A stretch of 64,000 bases of DNA. Origin: Chitinophagaceae bacterium. Lineage in GTDB: Bacteria; Bacteroidota; Bacteroidia; Chitinophagales; Chitinophagaceae. The DNA is taken from the NCBI GenBank assembly GCA_027489035.1, contig JAIYAN010000012.1, positions 124,001-188,000 on the forward strand. The letters run 5' to 3'. The stretch's first letter is position 1. The number at the start of each line of letters is the position of its first letter. This document shows, piece by piece, positions 8,124-17,272 of this stretch. The notes below the pieces were generated by a model. The model was not told where the DNA came from, did no database searches, and saw only the letters and a list, made by a program, of their open reading frames with translations. The position numbers and the translations under genes were made by a program.

Positions 8124-9194
8124 ATGGCAAACAATAATTGCAACCCTGTAATTGAAAGAAAGAAATTAAGCTTTTTGGATAGATTTTTAACCTTATGGAT
8201 TTTTCTAGCAATGATTGCTGGTGTTTCAATTGGTTATTTTTTTCCTTCAGCCCCAAAATTTATCCTGTCTTTTTCTAATGGAACTACAAATATTCCTTTG
8301 GCCATTGGATTGATTTTAATGATGTATCCGCCCTTTACGAAAGTGAAATATAATCAACTGGGTGAAGTGTTTAAAAACACCAAAATCTTAGGCACCTCAC
8401 TTTTTTTAAATTGGATTGTTGGTCCAATTTTAATGTTTGCACTCGCTATTTTATTTTTACACAATTATCCCGAATACATGGTGGGATTGATTTTAATCGG
8501 TTTAGCAAGATGTATTGCAATGGTTATTGTCTGGAATGAATTGGCAGAAGGAAACAGAGAATATGCTGCTGGACTAGTAGCATTGAATAGCATTTTCCAA
8601 GTTTTATTATATAGCGTTTATGCGTTTATTTTTGTAACCGTACTTCCTCCACTTTTTGGTATTTCTGGATCTGTTGTAAACATCAGTATTGGTGAAATTG
8701 CACAAAGCGTAGCGATATATTTAGGTATTCCTTTTTTTGCCGGATTTTTATCAAGAGCCATTTTAATAAAATTAAAAGGAGTAGAATGGTTTACCACAAA
8801 ATTTATTCCTGTAGTTTCTCCAATCACATTGATTGCTTTGCTATTTACCATTGTTGTCATGTTTAGTTTAAAAGGTCAAATGATCGTACAAATTCCTTTT
8901 GATGTTTTACGCATTGCAATCCCATTGGCTGTATATTTTGCTTTGATGTTTTTCATTAGTTTTTTAATTGGCAAAAAAATGGGTGCCGATTATTCTACCA
9001 ATACCGCAATTGCTTTTACAGCTGCTGGAAATAATTTTGAGTTGGCCATTGCTGTTGCGATTGGTGTTTTTGGCATAAACAGCGGACAAGCTTTTGCTGG
9101 TGTGATTGGTCCCTTGGTTGAAGTTCCTGCTTTAATTATTTTGGTTAATGTGGCTTTCTGGTTAAGAAATAAATTTTATTCCTCTAACTCATAA
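8124..9194 (+). CDS. acr3: Arsenite efflux permease, ACR3 family
   Basis: ACR3 exports As(III) across the inner membrane using the proton gradient. The 356-residue protein has about ten hydrophobic segments and the two residues essential in characterised ACR3 proteins: Cys130 in GLARCIAMV and Glu306 in GNNFELAIA. The N-terminal [15 protein letters not shown] is also typical. It is the third gene of the ars operon; arsC follows after 11 bp. It belongs to the bile/arsenite/riboflavin transporter superfamily and is unrelated to the ArsB permease. Confidence 0.96.
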   Translation: MANNNCNPVIERKKLSFLDRFLTLWIFLAMIAGVSIGYFFPSAPKFILSFSNGTTNIPLAIGLILMMYPPFTKVKYNQLGEVFKNTKILGTSLFLNWIVGPILMFALAILFLHNYPEYMVGLILIGLARCIAMVIVWNELAEGNREYAAGLVALNSIFQVLLYSVYAFIFVTVLPPLFGISGSVVNISIGEIAQSVAIYLGIPFFAGFLSRAILIKLKGVEWFTTKFIPVVSPITLIALLFTIVVMFSLKGQMIVQIPFDVLRIAIPLAVYFALMFFISFLIGKKMGADYSTNTAIAFTAAGNNFELAIAVAIGVFGINSGQAFAGVIGPLVEVPALIILVNVAFWLRNKFYSSNS

Positions 9195-9205
9195 ATAAAT
9201 TTTTA

Positions 9206-9622
9206 ATGAAAAAAGTTTTGGTATTATGTACTGGCAACAGTTGTAGAAGTCAAATTGCGCATGGTTATTTACAACATTTCGCTGGCGAAAAAGCGGAGAT
9301 CTTTAGTGCGGGTGTTGAAACACACGGCGTTAATCCAAAGGCAATTGCCACCATGAAAGCAGATGGCATTGATATTTCTGCACATACTTCGAATAATATT
9401 TTAGAATATCAACAAGTGGATTTTGACTTCGTTTTTACTGTTTGTGATAACGCTAAAGAAAGATGCCCGTTCTTTCCAAGTAAAGCAGTGAAATTTCATT
9501 ATAATTTTCCTGATCCTGCAAAAGCTACCGGTACTGAAGAAGAAATTAATCATGCTTTCAGTGATGTGAGAGACATGATAAAAAAATATTGTCTAGATTT
9601 TACAACAACCAATCTATCATAA
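9206..9622 (+). CDS. arsC: Arsenate reductase, thioredoxin-coupled (LMW-phosphatase fold)
   Basis: ArsC reduces arsenate to arsenite, which ACR3 can then export. The 138-residue protein opens MKKVLVLCTGNSCRSQ, the phosphatase-type loop with Cys8 and Arg14. Cys80 and Cys87 in FTVCDNAKERCPFFP correspond to the second and third Cys of the S. aureus pI258 enzyme (10, 82, 89), so the thioredoxin-coupled triple-Cys relay appears complete. It closes the operon. It is different from the glutaredoxin-type ArsC fold represented by the YffB-like protein at 59834-60193. Confidence 0.95.
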   Translation: MKKVLVLCTGNSCRSQIAHGYLQHFAGEKAEIFSAGVETHGVNPKAIATMKADGIDISAHTSNNILEYQQVDFDFVFTVCDNAKERCPFFPSKAVKFHYNFPDPAKATGTEEEINHAFSDVRDMIKKYCLDFTTTNLS

Positions 9623-9743
9623 TATTTCATTTTATACGACTCGTCTTTTTTATCAACTATTTCTTGTTTTATTTTTTTTAAAAAAAGTTCGACTTATTTT
9701 AAACAATTTTAAATGTTGTATGTTTTGTATAAAAACATATTTC

Positions 9744-12209
9744 ATGACACGTCTATTTGTTAAGTATAATTTCGGGTTGTTATTACTTTTCTTTTTCTTT
9801 TCTGCTTCTGTATTTGCACAGAAAACAGGCAGTATCAGTGGAATTGTACTTCAGAAAAATACGCAGCAAGCCCTTGTTGGTGCTACAATTAATGTTTCTG
9901 GGACTTCTATTAATACCATTTCCGATTCATCTGGAAGATTTAGGCTGCTGAATATTCCTGTTCAAACATACAATGTATTGGTTAGTTCTGTAGGGTATAA
10001 AACCAGCACCATTTATAATATTGTAGTTAGCGTTGGTAATGAAAATGTCTACACAGTTGAGTTAGAAAATAATGACAATAAACTACAAGAAGTAATTATC
10101 AAATCAAATAAACGCAGCGTTCGTGCAGCTTCACTTGAAACGCCTTTAAGTGTTCAACGTCTTACATCTGAAGAAATTAGAAGTAATCCAGGTGGAGATT
10201 TTGACATTAGCAAAGTTATTCAAACTTTACCTGGCGTTGGTGGCGGACAACAAGGCGGTTCTTTCAGAAACGATATTATCATTCGTGGTGGTGCTTCTAA
10301 TGAAAATGTTTTTTATTTAGATGGAATTGAAGTTCCTGTTATTAATCATTTTCAAACACAAGGCAGTAGCGGCGGTCCTCAAGGAATTTTAAACACCTTT
10401 TTTATTGAAGATGTAAAACTCAGTTCTTCTGCTTTTGATGCTCGTTTTGATAACGCACTAAGCAGTGTTTTTCAATTCAAACAAAAGAATGGCAACGCAA
10501 ATAAATTTCAAGGAAATCTTAGAGCGAGTTTTACGGAAATGGGTTTAACATTAGAAGGTCCATTATCTAAAAATAAAAAAACAACATTTTTAGCTTCAGC
10601 AACTCGATCTTATTTGCAATATTTATTTCAAGCCATTGATTTACCTATCAGACCCAATTACTGGGATTTTCAAACAAAGATTACCCATCAGATAAATAAT
10701 AAAACCACGCTTACTTTTATTGGAATCGGCGCTATTGATGATTTTTCATTTGCTTCACCTAAAGAAGCTACACCCGAAAAATTATATGCGTTAAACTCGA
10801 GCGTAAATGTAAATCAGTGGAATTATACGATTGGAGCTTCATTGAAAAAAAGCATCCCAAATGGTTACTGGAATTTATCGCTGAGCAGAACAAGTTTTAA
10901 TAACACGATTACAAAATTTGAAGACAACGAAAATCCAAAACCAGAAAGTCAAACCTTGGATATCGTTAGTGTTGAAAACGAAAATAAATTAAGATTTGAT
11001 GTCAATAAAAACATCAATGGTTGGAAAATTTCTTATGGCGCATCCGCTCAATTGGCTTCATACACCAATAATTCTTTTGCTGTTATATTAAAAGAAATCA
11101 GAGACGCTAATAATGACACAATCATTCAACGTGCGATAATACAAAATTTCCAAAGTCCTTTAAAACCATTTGTTAGATTGGGTGCATTTGCACAAATAGG
11201 AAATAGATTTATAGACAATCGTTTGGGCGTTAGTTTTGGCATTAGATCAGATGTAAACACGTTTACTACAAGCGGTATGAATGGCTTAAGAACATTATCG
11301 CCAAGATTATCTGTAAGTTATGTTTTGACAAACAAATGGACATGGAATGCTTCTGCAGGAATTTATTATAAAATACCAACATACACTATTTTAGGATATG
11401 CGGAAAACAATTCGCTTGTAAATAAAAATATCGAATATCAAAGCAGTACACATTATACTACAGGCGTTGAATTTCTTCCAAATGATGCATTACGCATTAC
11501 GCTAGAAGGTTTTTACAAACAATACAATAATTCGCCTGTTTCAGTTAGAAACGGAATTTCATTGGCAAATTTAGGTACAGATTTTACGTTGCTTGGAAAC
11601 GAAGCAGTATTAACCAATGGAAAAGGAAATGCATATGGCATTGAGTTTTTTGCACAGAAAAAGTTGACAAAAAAGTTCTTTGGAATTTTATCGTATACTT
11701 TTTATAGAAGTTTATACAGCGGCGCAAATGGCAAATTGGTTTCGAGCAGTTGGGATAATAAACATTTGCTTTCGGTTACTTGGGGATACAAATTTTCACA
11801 CAATTGGGAATTGGGTTTGAAGTTTCGTTATCAAGGTGGTGCACCATACACGCCATTTGATGAGGTGGTTTCTAGGGTTAATTATCTATCACAAGGGAAA
11901 GGTACTTTGGATTATGCAAATTTAAATTCACAGCGCTTAAATGGTTTTAATAGCAGTGATGTTAGAATAGATAAGAAATGGAACTTTAAAAAAATCACTT
12001 TAGATCTATTTTTGGATGTAACCAATTGGTATGTTGCAAAAAATCCATCTATTCCTGAATATACCTTTACAAGAACTTCTGATAATAGAACTTTTAAAAC
12101 AACAGACGGTTTGCCAATTCGTGCAGATGGAAGCAATGCAATACCCACATTTGTGAAAAATGATGACCCAAATGTTCGTCCTACGATTGGTTTTATTATA
12201 GAGTTTTAA
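9744..12209 (+). CDS. TonB-dependent outer-membrane receptor
   Basis: TonB-dependent receptors import large or scarce nutrients through a plugged 22-strand barrel. The start at 9744 gives a normal signal peptide (FGLLLLFFFFSASVFAQ); an ATG 24 bases earlier is possible. After it comes a carboxypeptidase-regulatory-like domain (GSISGIVLQKNTQQALVGAT, about residues 30-110), a plug domain (GGGQQGGSFRNDIIIRGG and NVFYLDGIEVP) and a long barrel ending in IGFIIEF with the expected terminal Phe. At 821 residues it is full length. Substrate unknown: there is no SusD partner. It follows the ars operon after 121 bp of A+T-rich DNA; a link with arsenic is not shown. Confidence 0.92.
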   Translation: MTRLFVKYNFGLLLLFFFFSASVFAQKTGSISGIVLQKNTQQALVGATINVSGTSINTISDSSGRFRLLNIPVQTYNVLVSSVGYKTSTIYNIVVSVGNENVYTVELENNDNKLQEVIIKSNKRSVRAASLETPLSVQRLTSEEIRSNPGGDFDISKVIQTLPGVGGGQQGGSFRNDIIIRGGASNENVFYLDGIEVPVINHFQTQGSSGGPQGILNTFFIEDVKLSSSAFDARFDNALSSVFQFKQKNGNANKFQGNLRASFTEMGLTLEGPLSKNKKTTFLASATRSYLQYLFQAIDLPIRPNYWDFQTKITHQINNKTTLTFIGIGAIDDFSFASPKEATPEKLYALNSSVNVNQWNYTIGASLKKSIPNGYWNLSLSRTSFNNTITKFEDNENPKPESQTLDIVSVENENKLRFDVNKNINGWKISYGASAQLASYTNNSFAVILKEIRDANNDTIIQRAIIQNFQSPLKPFVRLGAFAQIGNRFIDNRLGVSFGIRSDVNTFTTSGMNGLRTLSPRLSVSYVLTNKWTWNASAGIYYKIPTYTILGYAENNSLVNKNIEYQSSTHYTTGVEFLPNDALRITLEGFYKQYNNSPVSVRNGISLANLGTDFTLLGNEAVLTNGKGNAYGIEFFAQKKLTKKFFGILSYTFYRSLYSGANGKLVSSSWDNKHLLSVTWGYKFSHNWELGLKFRYQGGAPYTPFDEVVSRVNYLSQGKGTLDYANLNSQRLNGFNSSDVRIDKKWNFKKITLDLFLDVTNWYVAKNPSIPEYTFTRTSDNRTFKTTDGLPIRADGSNAIPTFVKNDDPNVRPTIGFIIEF

Positions 12210-12230
12210 AAAATAAAAACAGCAATTATT

Positions 12231-12899
12231 TTAAGGCAAACTTTGAGCAATTTCACGCATGTCTCTATTTTCTAAAATGGATTTACTTGCGGCATGTAAT
12301 CCAACAAAATGAATTACTTTGGCTAAAGCAGTAGACTCAATAGAAACATTTTTCCCCAATAATTTTATGATTGGATAAAGCCAACGCATTATTTTATACA
12401 TGAAATTCGGTTCATTCCTTGGTTCAACAGGATAGATATACCCTGGTCTGAAACTGATGAAAGATGCAAACCCAATTTTTGATAATGCATTTTCTGCGGC
12501 ACCTTTATCTCTGGCAAACATAACCTTCGTTTTTTCTGTACTGTCTGCGCCTTGACCACTCAATAAACAGAAACGAGCATTTGGAGATTTTGAATAAACA
12601 GATTTTGCCAAAGCAATTGGATAATCAACAGTAATTTTTCTGAATAGATCGGCAGCTGCTGCTCCAGTGTAAACACCTAAACAATAAAATACAATATCTG
12701 AATTACTAAAATATTGAGAACAAGCTTCGTAATGTAGAAAATCAGAAATTACAATTTCCTTTAGCTTATTATGGTTGATGCCACTTGGCTTACGAACCAA
12801 AGAAATGATTTCTGAAATGGAATCGTCGTTGATACAAAGGTTAAGCAAATTGCCACCAATCATGCCACTTGCCCCAGTGATGATTACTTTTTTATTCAT
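12231..12899 (-). CDS. NAD(P)-binding short-chain oxidoreductase/epimerase-like protein
   Basis: A 222-residue Rossmann-fold protein beginning MNKKVIITGASGMIGGNLL, where GASGMIGG is the dinucleotide-binding loop. Then come IVFYCLGVYTG, a catalytic-region Ser (FCLLSGQGAD), and FISFRPGYIYPVEPR, a pattern seen in atypical SDRs related to HTATIP2 and NmrA-like proteins. The usual YxxxK is not clear, so a sensor or redox role on an unknown substrate is as likely as catalysis. It follows the FecA-like receptor gene on the same strand by 27 bp, so it may be cotranscribed with it. Confidence 0.75.
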   Translation of the reverse strand: MNKKVIITGASGMIGGNLLNLCINDDSISEIISLVRKPSGINHNKLKEIVISDFLHYEACSQYFSNSDIVFYCLGVYTGAAAADLFRKITVDYPIALAKSVYSKSPNARFCLLSGQGADSTEKTKVMFARDKGAAENALSKIGFASFISFRPGYIYPVEPRNEPNFMYKIMRWLYPIIKLLGKNVSIESTALAKVIHFVGLHAASKSILENRDMREIAQSLP

Positions 12900-12926
12900 A
12901 AGTTATAAAGATATAAACAGATTTTT

Positions 12927-15125
12927 TTACAACTTAATTCCAAACGATAAAAATGCAGTTCTCCCATCAGCAGGCAAAACACCTGGTCCTGGATATCCAC
13001 CTGCTCTGCGGGTAAAATACTTTTCGTTAAACAAATTATTGATACCTGTTTTGATGATGATTCGATTAGGCAATTTAATTTGAAGCGTAGCATCAAAAAT
13101 TTTATAATTGGGTATTAATCCGGTTTGTCCATTTGAAGAAGCCTTGATTGTGTTGTTGGCATCGCTGAAGCACTTTCCAACGTAATTAAATTGTGTTGTA
13201 AATAAAACGTTTTTATATCCACAACTAATTCCAGATCGTAAAATATGTCGAGGTGCATTTTCCACTTGATTTCCTTTTATCAAAGCATCTTTATGATTGT
13301 TTGAGTAAGTGGCATTAATAAAACTGTATGAATTGAAAATACTTAAATCAAAATGCGTATTGACTTTAAACGCTTTAATTGGATTGAATTCAAAAAAGCT
13401 TTCAATGCCTTTGCTGTTGCTGTTTCCAACATTTGTTACCAATCTATAATTTGCGCCAGATGGTATAATCGTACCAATTCTATTATTGTATTTTAAACGA
13501 TAAACGCTTATATCGAATTGCAAGAAATCTTTTATTTTTCCGCGGTATCCCAAATCAAAATTAAATCCTTTCGAATCTCTTAAATTGGGATCAATAACAT
13601 CTGTTGTTGGCGGTGCTTGCAAATTTGCAAATTGTATTGGTCTATAAGCTTGAGAAAAGTTTGTATAAAAAGCGGTTCCTTTTAAAAATTGATATTCCAT
13701 TCCTATTCCTGCTAAAACAAATTTTCGTTTTCTTTTAATTTGCTGTAATAAAATGGCATCCCCATTTGATGAAAATCCATTTCTTCCGGAAGCTTCACCT
13801 TCTAATGTTTCAAATCGAATACCAGGGATAACAGATAATCTTTTTGTGAAACGAATTAAATTTTCGCAAAAAAATGCAGCGTTTTTAGATTTGAAATTTA
13901 TGTCTTGTTGATAATTACCAATCAAGGTCATATCATAATCAGCACCAGCTGTTCCAATGCCGTTTCCTTTTCTATGTGTAGAACCTTGATATAATCTTAT
14001 GCCAGTTGAAACCGTATTCGAGATTTTACCAATTTTATAATCCGAAATCCACCTGCTTTCAACACCTATATTTCGATATTGATCTACCAATAAATTTCTA
14101 TTGTTAAATGATCCAGTTGTTGTGTTTAAAGAGTCGTTAACTGTCATGGAAGGTGTAAAACCTACGCTATTTCTATCACCCATGGTTGCAAATAATTTTG
14201 TAACCCATCTTTTATTAGAACCCATATCGTAATTGATGATAACTGCGGGTGTAAACCATGTGATATCAAACCAATTTCGATTTCTTAAACTTTGTTTTGC
14301 ATCAGATTTAAATTGAGCATCTGTTAATCCCCCTGCTTGTTGACTTCTAATATGCGACAACATTAATTCTGCGGTTAGCGATAATTTTCGTGTGATTGCA
14401 TATGAAAAAGTTGCAAACCCAGAATTAGAATAAAAGCGGCTGTTCTGTCTCCAACCATTTCCATTTCTGTAATTATAAAAGGCGTAGTAATTTATCTTTT
14501 TTGTTTTACCACCAATGGCGTTGTAGCTATTTTGTAAGGCATTGCTGCCAATGGTTTGGTTTACTTCGAATTCAATAGGTTTATTTATTTCACTTCCATT
14601 TTTTAAAATATAATTTACCATTCCGCCAAATTGTGGACCATATTGTAATGAACCCTGACCTCTAACAATTTCTATTCGTTGAACGCTTTGAAGTTGCGGA
14701 TTGTAATAAGCTTCTGGATAACCAAAAGGATCTGCAGCAATGTCGTAACCATTTTGTCGGATATTGAATTCCCAGCTTCTATTTGGACTTAGTCCTCTTG
14801 CAGCTATACCAATTTGAATGCCACTTGGATCACTTTCCCATACATGAATGCCCGGTGTTTTTGCCAAAACCTGACGCATATTGTTGTTCACCACATTACC
14901 TTGTACGTTATCAATAATAATCAATGCACTTTTTTTCCCAGCATAGATAGAAGTACCTACAATTTCTGGCATTTGTTGGATATCTGAATTGCTGTTTTTT
15001 CCAACAATGGTAATGTCGGGAAGGTTTTTATAAGAAAGACTGTCTTTATTTTTTGACGTTTCCTGTGCAAATGATTTGTTCAAAAATAAAAAAAGTACAC
15101 AGCAGGACAAAACACAAATTCTCAT
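12927..15125 (-). CDS. TonB-dependent receptor, ferric-dicitrate (FecA) type
   Basis: A 732-residue receptor with signal peptide (VLSCCVLFLFLNKSFAQ). The plug closely matches FecA: IHVWESDPSGIQIGIAARGL, then SWEFNIRQNGYDIAADPFGY, PEAYYNPQLQ and a glycine-rich loop GQGSLQYGPQFGGMVNYI. The barrel ends in LSFGIKL. The N-terminal signalling domain of E. coli FecA, which contacts FecR, is absent, and no fecIR genes are adjacent, so transcription is not expected to follow the citrate-signal route. The start at 15125 fits the signal peptide; an ATG at 15158 would add 11 residues in front of it. Iron-citrate or a related chelate is the likely substrate, by homology only. Confidence 0.88.
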   Translation of the reverse strand: MRICVLSCCVLFLFLNKSFAQETSKNKDSLSYKNLPDITIVGKNSNSDIQQMPEIVGTSIYAGKKSALIIIDNVQGNVVNNNMRQVLAKTPGIHVWESDPSGIQIGIAARGLSPNRSWEFNIRQNGYDIAADPFGYPEAYYNPQLQSVQRIEIVRGQGSLQYGPQFGGMVNYILKNGSEINKPIEFEVNQTIGSNALQNSYNAIGGKTKKINYYAFYNYRNGNGWRQNSRFYSNSGFATFSYAITRKLSLTAELMLSHIRSQQAGGLTDAQFKSDAKQSLRNRNWFDITWFTPAVIINYDMGSNKRWVTKLFATMGDRNSVGFTPSMTVNDSLNTTTGSFNNRNLLVDQYRNIGVESRWISDYKIGKISNTVSTGIRLYQGSTHRKGNGIGTAGADYDMTLIGNYQQDINFKSKNAAFFCENLIRFTKRLSVIPGIRFETLEGEASGRNGFSSNGDAILLQQIKRKRKFVLAGIGMEYQFLKGTAFYTNFSQAYRPIQFANLQAPPTTDVIDPNLRDSKGFNFDLGYRGKIKDFLQFDISVYRLKYNNRIGTIIPSGANYRLVTNVGNSNSKGIESFFEFNPIKAFKVNTHFDLSIFNSYSFINATYSNNHKDALIKGNQVENAPRHILRSGISCGYKNVLFTTQFNYVGKCFSDANNTIKASSNGQTGLIPNYKIFDATLQIKLPNRIIIKTGINNLFNEKYFTRRAGGYPGPGVLPADGRTAFLSFGIKL

Positions 15126-15140
15126 TTTTTTAATTTGACG

Positions 15141-15148
15141 CAAAACTA
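15141..15148 (-). promoter_or_regulatory. Candidate -7 promoter element of the FecA-like gene
   Basis: On the minus strand TAGTTTTG matches TAnnTTTG and ends 15 bp before the ATG at 15125; this lies downstream of the alternative ATG at 15158 and therefore supports the later start. No -33 TTG is seen at normal spacing. Confidence 0.3.
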
Positions 15149-15235
15149 TTCGTATCAATAGTATATACTTTACGAAATGCGTAAACTGACTTGCGAAAAA
15201 AGGAAAAATGTAATTATTGGAGTAATTTATTAAAA

Positions 15236-15628
15236 TTATTCATCAATTAAATCGCCCAAATGTAGTCGCAGTGCGTTAACGGAAATGCTAATTTCCCAAA
15301 AAGACAAACCCAAAGAGATAAGCAAACATAACATGCTACTTGAAAATAAATAGATGCCAATTACTTGATGACCTAAAAACAACACCAACATTGCAAATAC
15401 AGAAAGAAATAAACAAAGCACGCCCATCAGTTGCATATAACGAATAAGGGTTAAGCGCAGGTTGAGGTTTTTAATCTCTAACAATATGTTTTTGTTTTCT
15501 TCTTTGTTATATGTTTTTTTTTTTTTTTTTATGAGTTGTGCAATGGTGAGAAAACGATTGGTATAAGCCAATAGAATTAGCGTTGTAGCCGAAAATAATA
15601 AAGCGGGAGTTTCTATGTTTAGTTGCAT
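15236..15628 (-). CDS. Small membrane protein, DUF2721-like, with homopolymer tract
   Basis: A 130-residue protein with three hydrophobic segments: LLFSATTLILLAYTNRFL near the N-terminus, and two near residues 66-85 and 90-112 (LMGVLCLFLSVFAMLVLFLG and IGIYLFSSSMLCLLISLG). The layout, TNRFL motif and central charged region NLRLTLIRYMQ fit the DUF2721 family, whose function is unknown. Codons for Lys-Lys-Lys-Lys-Lys are an uninterrupted run of 17 A (15514-15530 on the other strand), a slippage-prone tract near residues 34-39; a one-base change would truncate the protein after its first membrane segment. Confidence 0.75.
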   Translation of the reverse strand: MQLNIETPALLFSATTLILLAYTNRFLTIAQLIKKKKKTYNKEENKNILLEIKNLNLRLTLIRYMQLMGVLCLFLSVFAMLVLFLGHQVIGIYLFSSSMLCLLISLGLSFWEISISVNALRLHLGDLIDE

Positions 15629-15718
15629 GAGTTGATTAAGTTAAAAGTAAAAAAATTAAAGGTAAAAACTTCTATAACTTAAGTATTAAATACGTTTGGT
15701 GTTTGGCGTTTGGTGTTG

Positions 15719-15848
15719 AGAGCCCCCATCCCCAACCCTTCCCCTGAAAGGTGAAGGGAGCTTGACTATCTAGTGTTTCAAGATATTGACTATTGAGAAT
15801 TTCAATTATTTTGTATCAACTTCCCCCTTGGGGGACTGAGGGGGCTCT
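15719..15848. repeat. C/G-rich interspersed element with inverted ends
   Basis: Within A+T-rich DNA this stretch holds C-rich blocks (CCCCCATCCCCAACCCTTCC) and a CCCCCTTGGGGG palindrome at 15823-15834. AGAGCCCCC at 15719-15727 is the perfect inverse of GGGGGCTCT at 15840-15848, so the element has 9-bp inverted ends 130 bp apart. Its right end overlaps the last codon and stop of lpxD. No protein is encoded. It looks like a small interspersed repeat, possibly a degenerate MITE. Confidence 0.55.
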
Positions 15849-16791
15849 ACTTCCCCATCACTTTTTCCCATAACTCTGGAATGCGTTTTACCCAAACCAA
15901 TTCACGTGATTTGGTTTTAGCATCTTGCACGGGAGAACCAAAATAAACTTTATTGGGTTCTAAATCTCCACCAACACCACTTTGAGCATACACTACTGCA
16001 TTTGCACCAATGGTCAATGTTTTACTTACACCAACTTGTCCCCATAAGGTAACGCCATTTTCTACATTGACAACACCGGCAATACCCACTTGAGCAGCAA
16101 TCAAACAGTTGTGTCCAATTACGGTATCGTGACCAATATGAATCATGTTGTCCATTTTGGTTCCTTTGCCAATTACGGTATCATGACTAACACCACGGTC
16201 AATGGTACATCCAGCACCAATTTCAACATCATCTTCGATAATCACTCTTCCACAATCAGGCATTTTTTTATACCAAACTTCTCTATCTTTTTTACCATTA
16301 TAATAAAATGAATTGCTGCCAATAACAGTTCCTGCTTGAATGACAACTCGATCGCCAATAATGCAATGATCCATGATGGTTACGTTAGGATAGATGATTG
16401 TATCTTTTCCAATAACCACATCTTTTCCAATAAATACATTGGGATAAATGTTTGTGTTTTCTCCAATTGTAGCAGAGTCGCTAATGTTTTTAGACGCTGG
16501 TTCAAATGGTCTGAAATGATTAACTATTTTACAATAGGCATCAAAAGGTTGATCTACCACCAACAACACTTTACCTTCTGGAACCTCGAGTGCTTTATTG
16601 ATGATGATAAAACTAGCATCACTGTTTAAACATTTTTGATAATATTTTGGATGGTCAACAAAAACCAAATCACCATTAGACACTTTGTGTATTTCATTTA
16701 TACCAGTTGCATTTTTTGTTTTATCGCCTAAGATGGTAGCGCCAATTAATTCGGAAATCCATTCAATAGAAACAGGAGAAGGAAATTGCAT
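15847..16791 (-). CDS. lpxD: UDP-3-O-acylglucosamine N-acyltransferase
   Basis: LpxD adds the N-linked hydroxyacyl chain in the third step of lipid A synthesis. The 314-residue protein has the N-terminal uridine-binding domain (residues 1-100, [12 protein letters not shown] and [12 protein letters not shown]) and a left-handed beta-helix of hexapeptide repeats ([20 protein letters not shown] onwards) to about residue 285. [12 protein letters not shown] holds the catalytic His, and GSNSFYYN the conserved substrate loop. It is slightly shorter than E. coli LpxD (341). Bacteroidota often have two LpxD homologues, so whether this is the main one or a paralogue cannot be judged here. Confidence 0.9.
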   Translation of the reverse strand: MQFPSPVSIEWISELIGATILGDKTKNATGINEIHKVSNGDLVFVDHPKYYQKCLNSDASFIIINKALEVPEGKVLLVVDQPFDAYCKIVNHFRPFEPASKNISDSATIGENTNIYPNVFIGKDVVIGKDTIIYPNVTIMDHCIIGDRVVIQAGTVIGSNSFYYNGKKDREVWYKKMPDCGRVIIEDDVEIGAGCTIDRGVSHDTVIGKGTKMDNMIHIGHDTVIGHNCLIAAQVGIAGVVNVENGVTLWGQVGVSKTLTIGANAVVYAQSGVGGDLEPNKVYFGSPVQDAKTKSRELVWVKRIPELWEKVMGK

Positions 16792-16822
16792 GTTTTATAT
16801 TTTATGTTTTTAAAAGGGATAT

Positions 16823-17164
16823 TTATTTTTTTAAAGTAACTATTTTTTCTGCATGATTCTCACCCCAAATCTGCATTGACTTTATAATCGGTTCGAGTGT
16901 TTTGCCATAAGGGGTTAAACTATATTCTACGGTAGGTGGCACAGTAGCATATGCTTTTCGTTTAACGACTTTTTCTTTTTCCAATTCTTTTAATTCTTTA
17001 ACCAACATTCGAGGGGTAATGCCATTTACATCAATGGCTAAATCTTTGTAACGTAATGTGCCTTTTTTAAGTAAACTGTATATAATCGCAAAGCGCCATT
17101 TGCCTTGCAAGATGTTTAAAGTGTATCTAAAAGGACAGCTCGTTAAAATTTTATTTTCGCGCAT
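16823..17164 (-). CDS. HxlR-family winged-helix regulator
   Basis: A 113-residue HxlR/DUF24 protein: conserved N-terminal Cys10-Pro (TSCPFRYTLNILQGKWRFAII), helix-turn-helix GTLRYKDLAIDVNGITPRML, and the wing EKEKVVKRKAYATVPPTVEYSLT. In several family members the Cys senses aldehydes, quinones or oxidants. It is divergent from a YceI gene with 108 bp between the starts, and inverted ACTTACTA/TAGTAAGT sites in that gap suggest it controls that gene and itself. The inducer is not known. Confidence 0.9.
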   Translation of the reverse strand: MRENKILTSCPFRYTLNILQGKWRFAIIYSLLKKGTLRYKDLAIDVNGITPRMLVKELKELEKEKVVKRKAYATVPPTVEYSLTPYGKTLEPIIKSMQIWGENHAEKIVTLKK

Positions 17165-17184
17165 GATTCAATATTTTAGGCATT

Positions 17185-17253
17185 ACTTACTAAAAGTATA
17201 TTGGTTAACAAATTAGTAACTTGATGCAAATTTATAGTAAGTATTTATATTTG
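17185..17253 (+). promoter_or_regulatory. Divergent hxlR/yceI control region
   Basis: ACTTACTA (17185-17192) and TAGTAAGT (17235-17242) form a perfect inverted pair; a related TTAGTAAC lies at 17213-17220. TATATTTG at 17246-17253 matches the -7 element TAnnTTTG on the yceI strand, 19 bp before the ATG, with TTG at 17221 22 bp upstream of it. The second half-site directly abuts the -7 element, as a repressor site would. Confidence 0.5.
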
Positions 17254-17272
17254 CGTTCTAAAAAATAAAATT

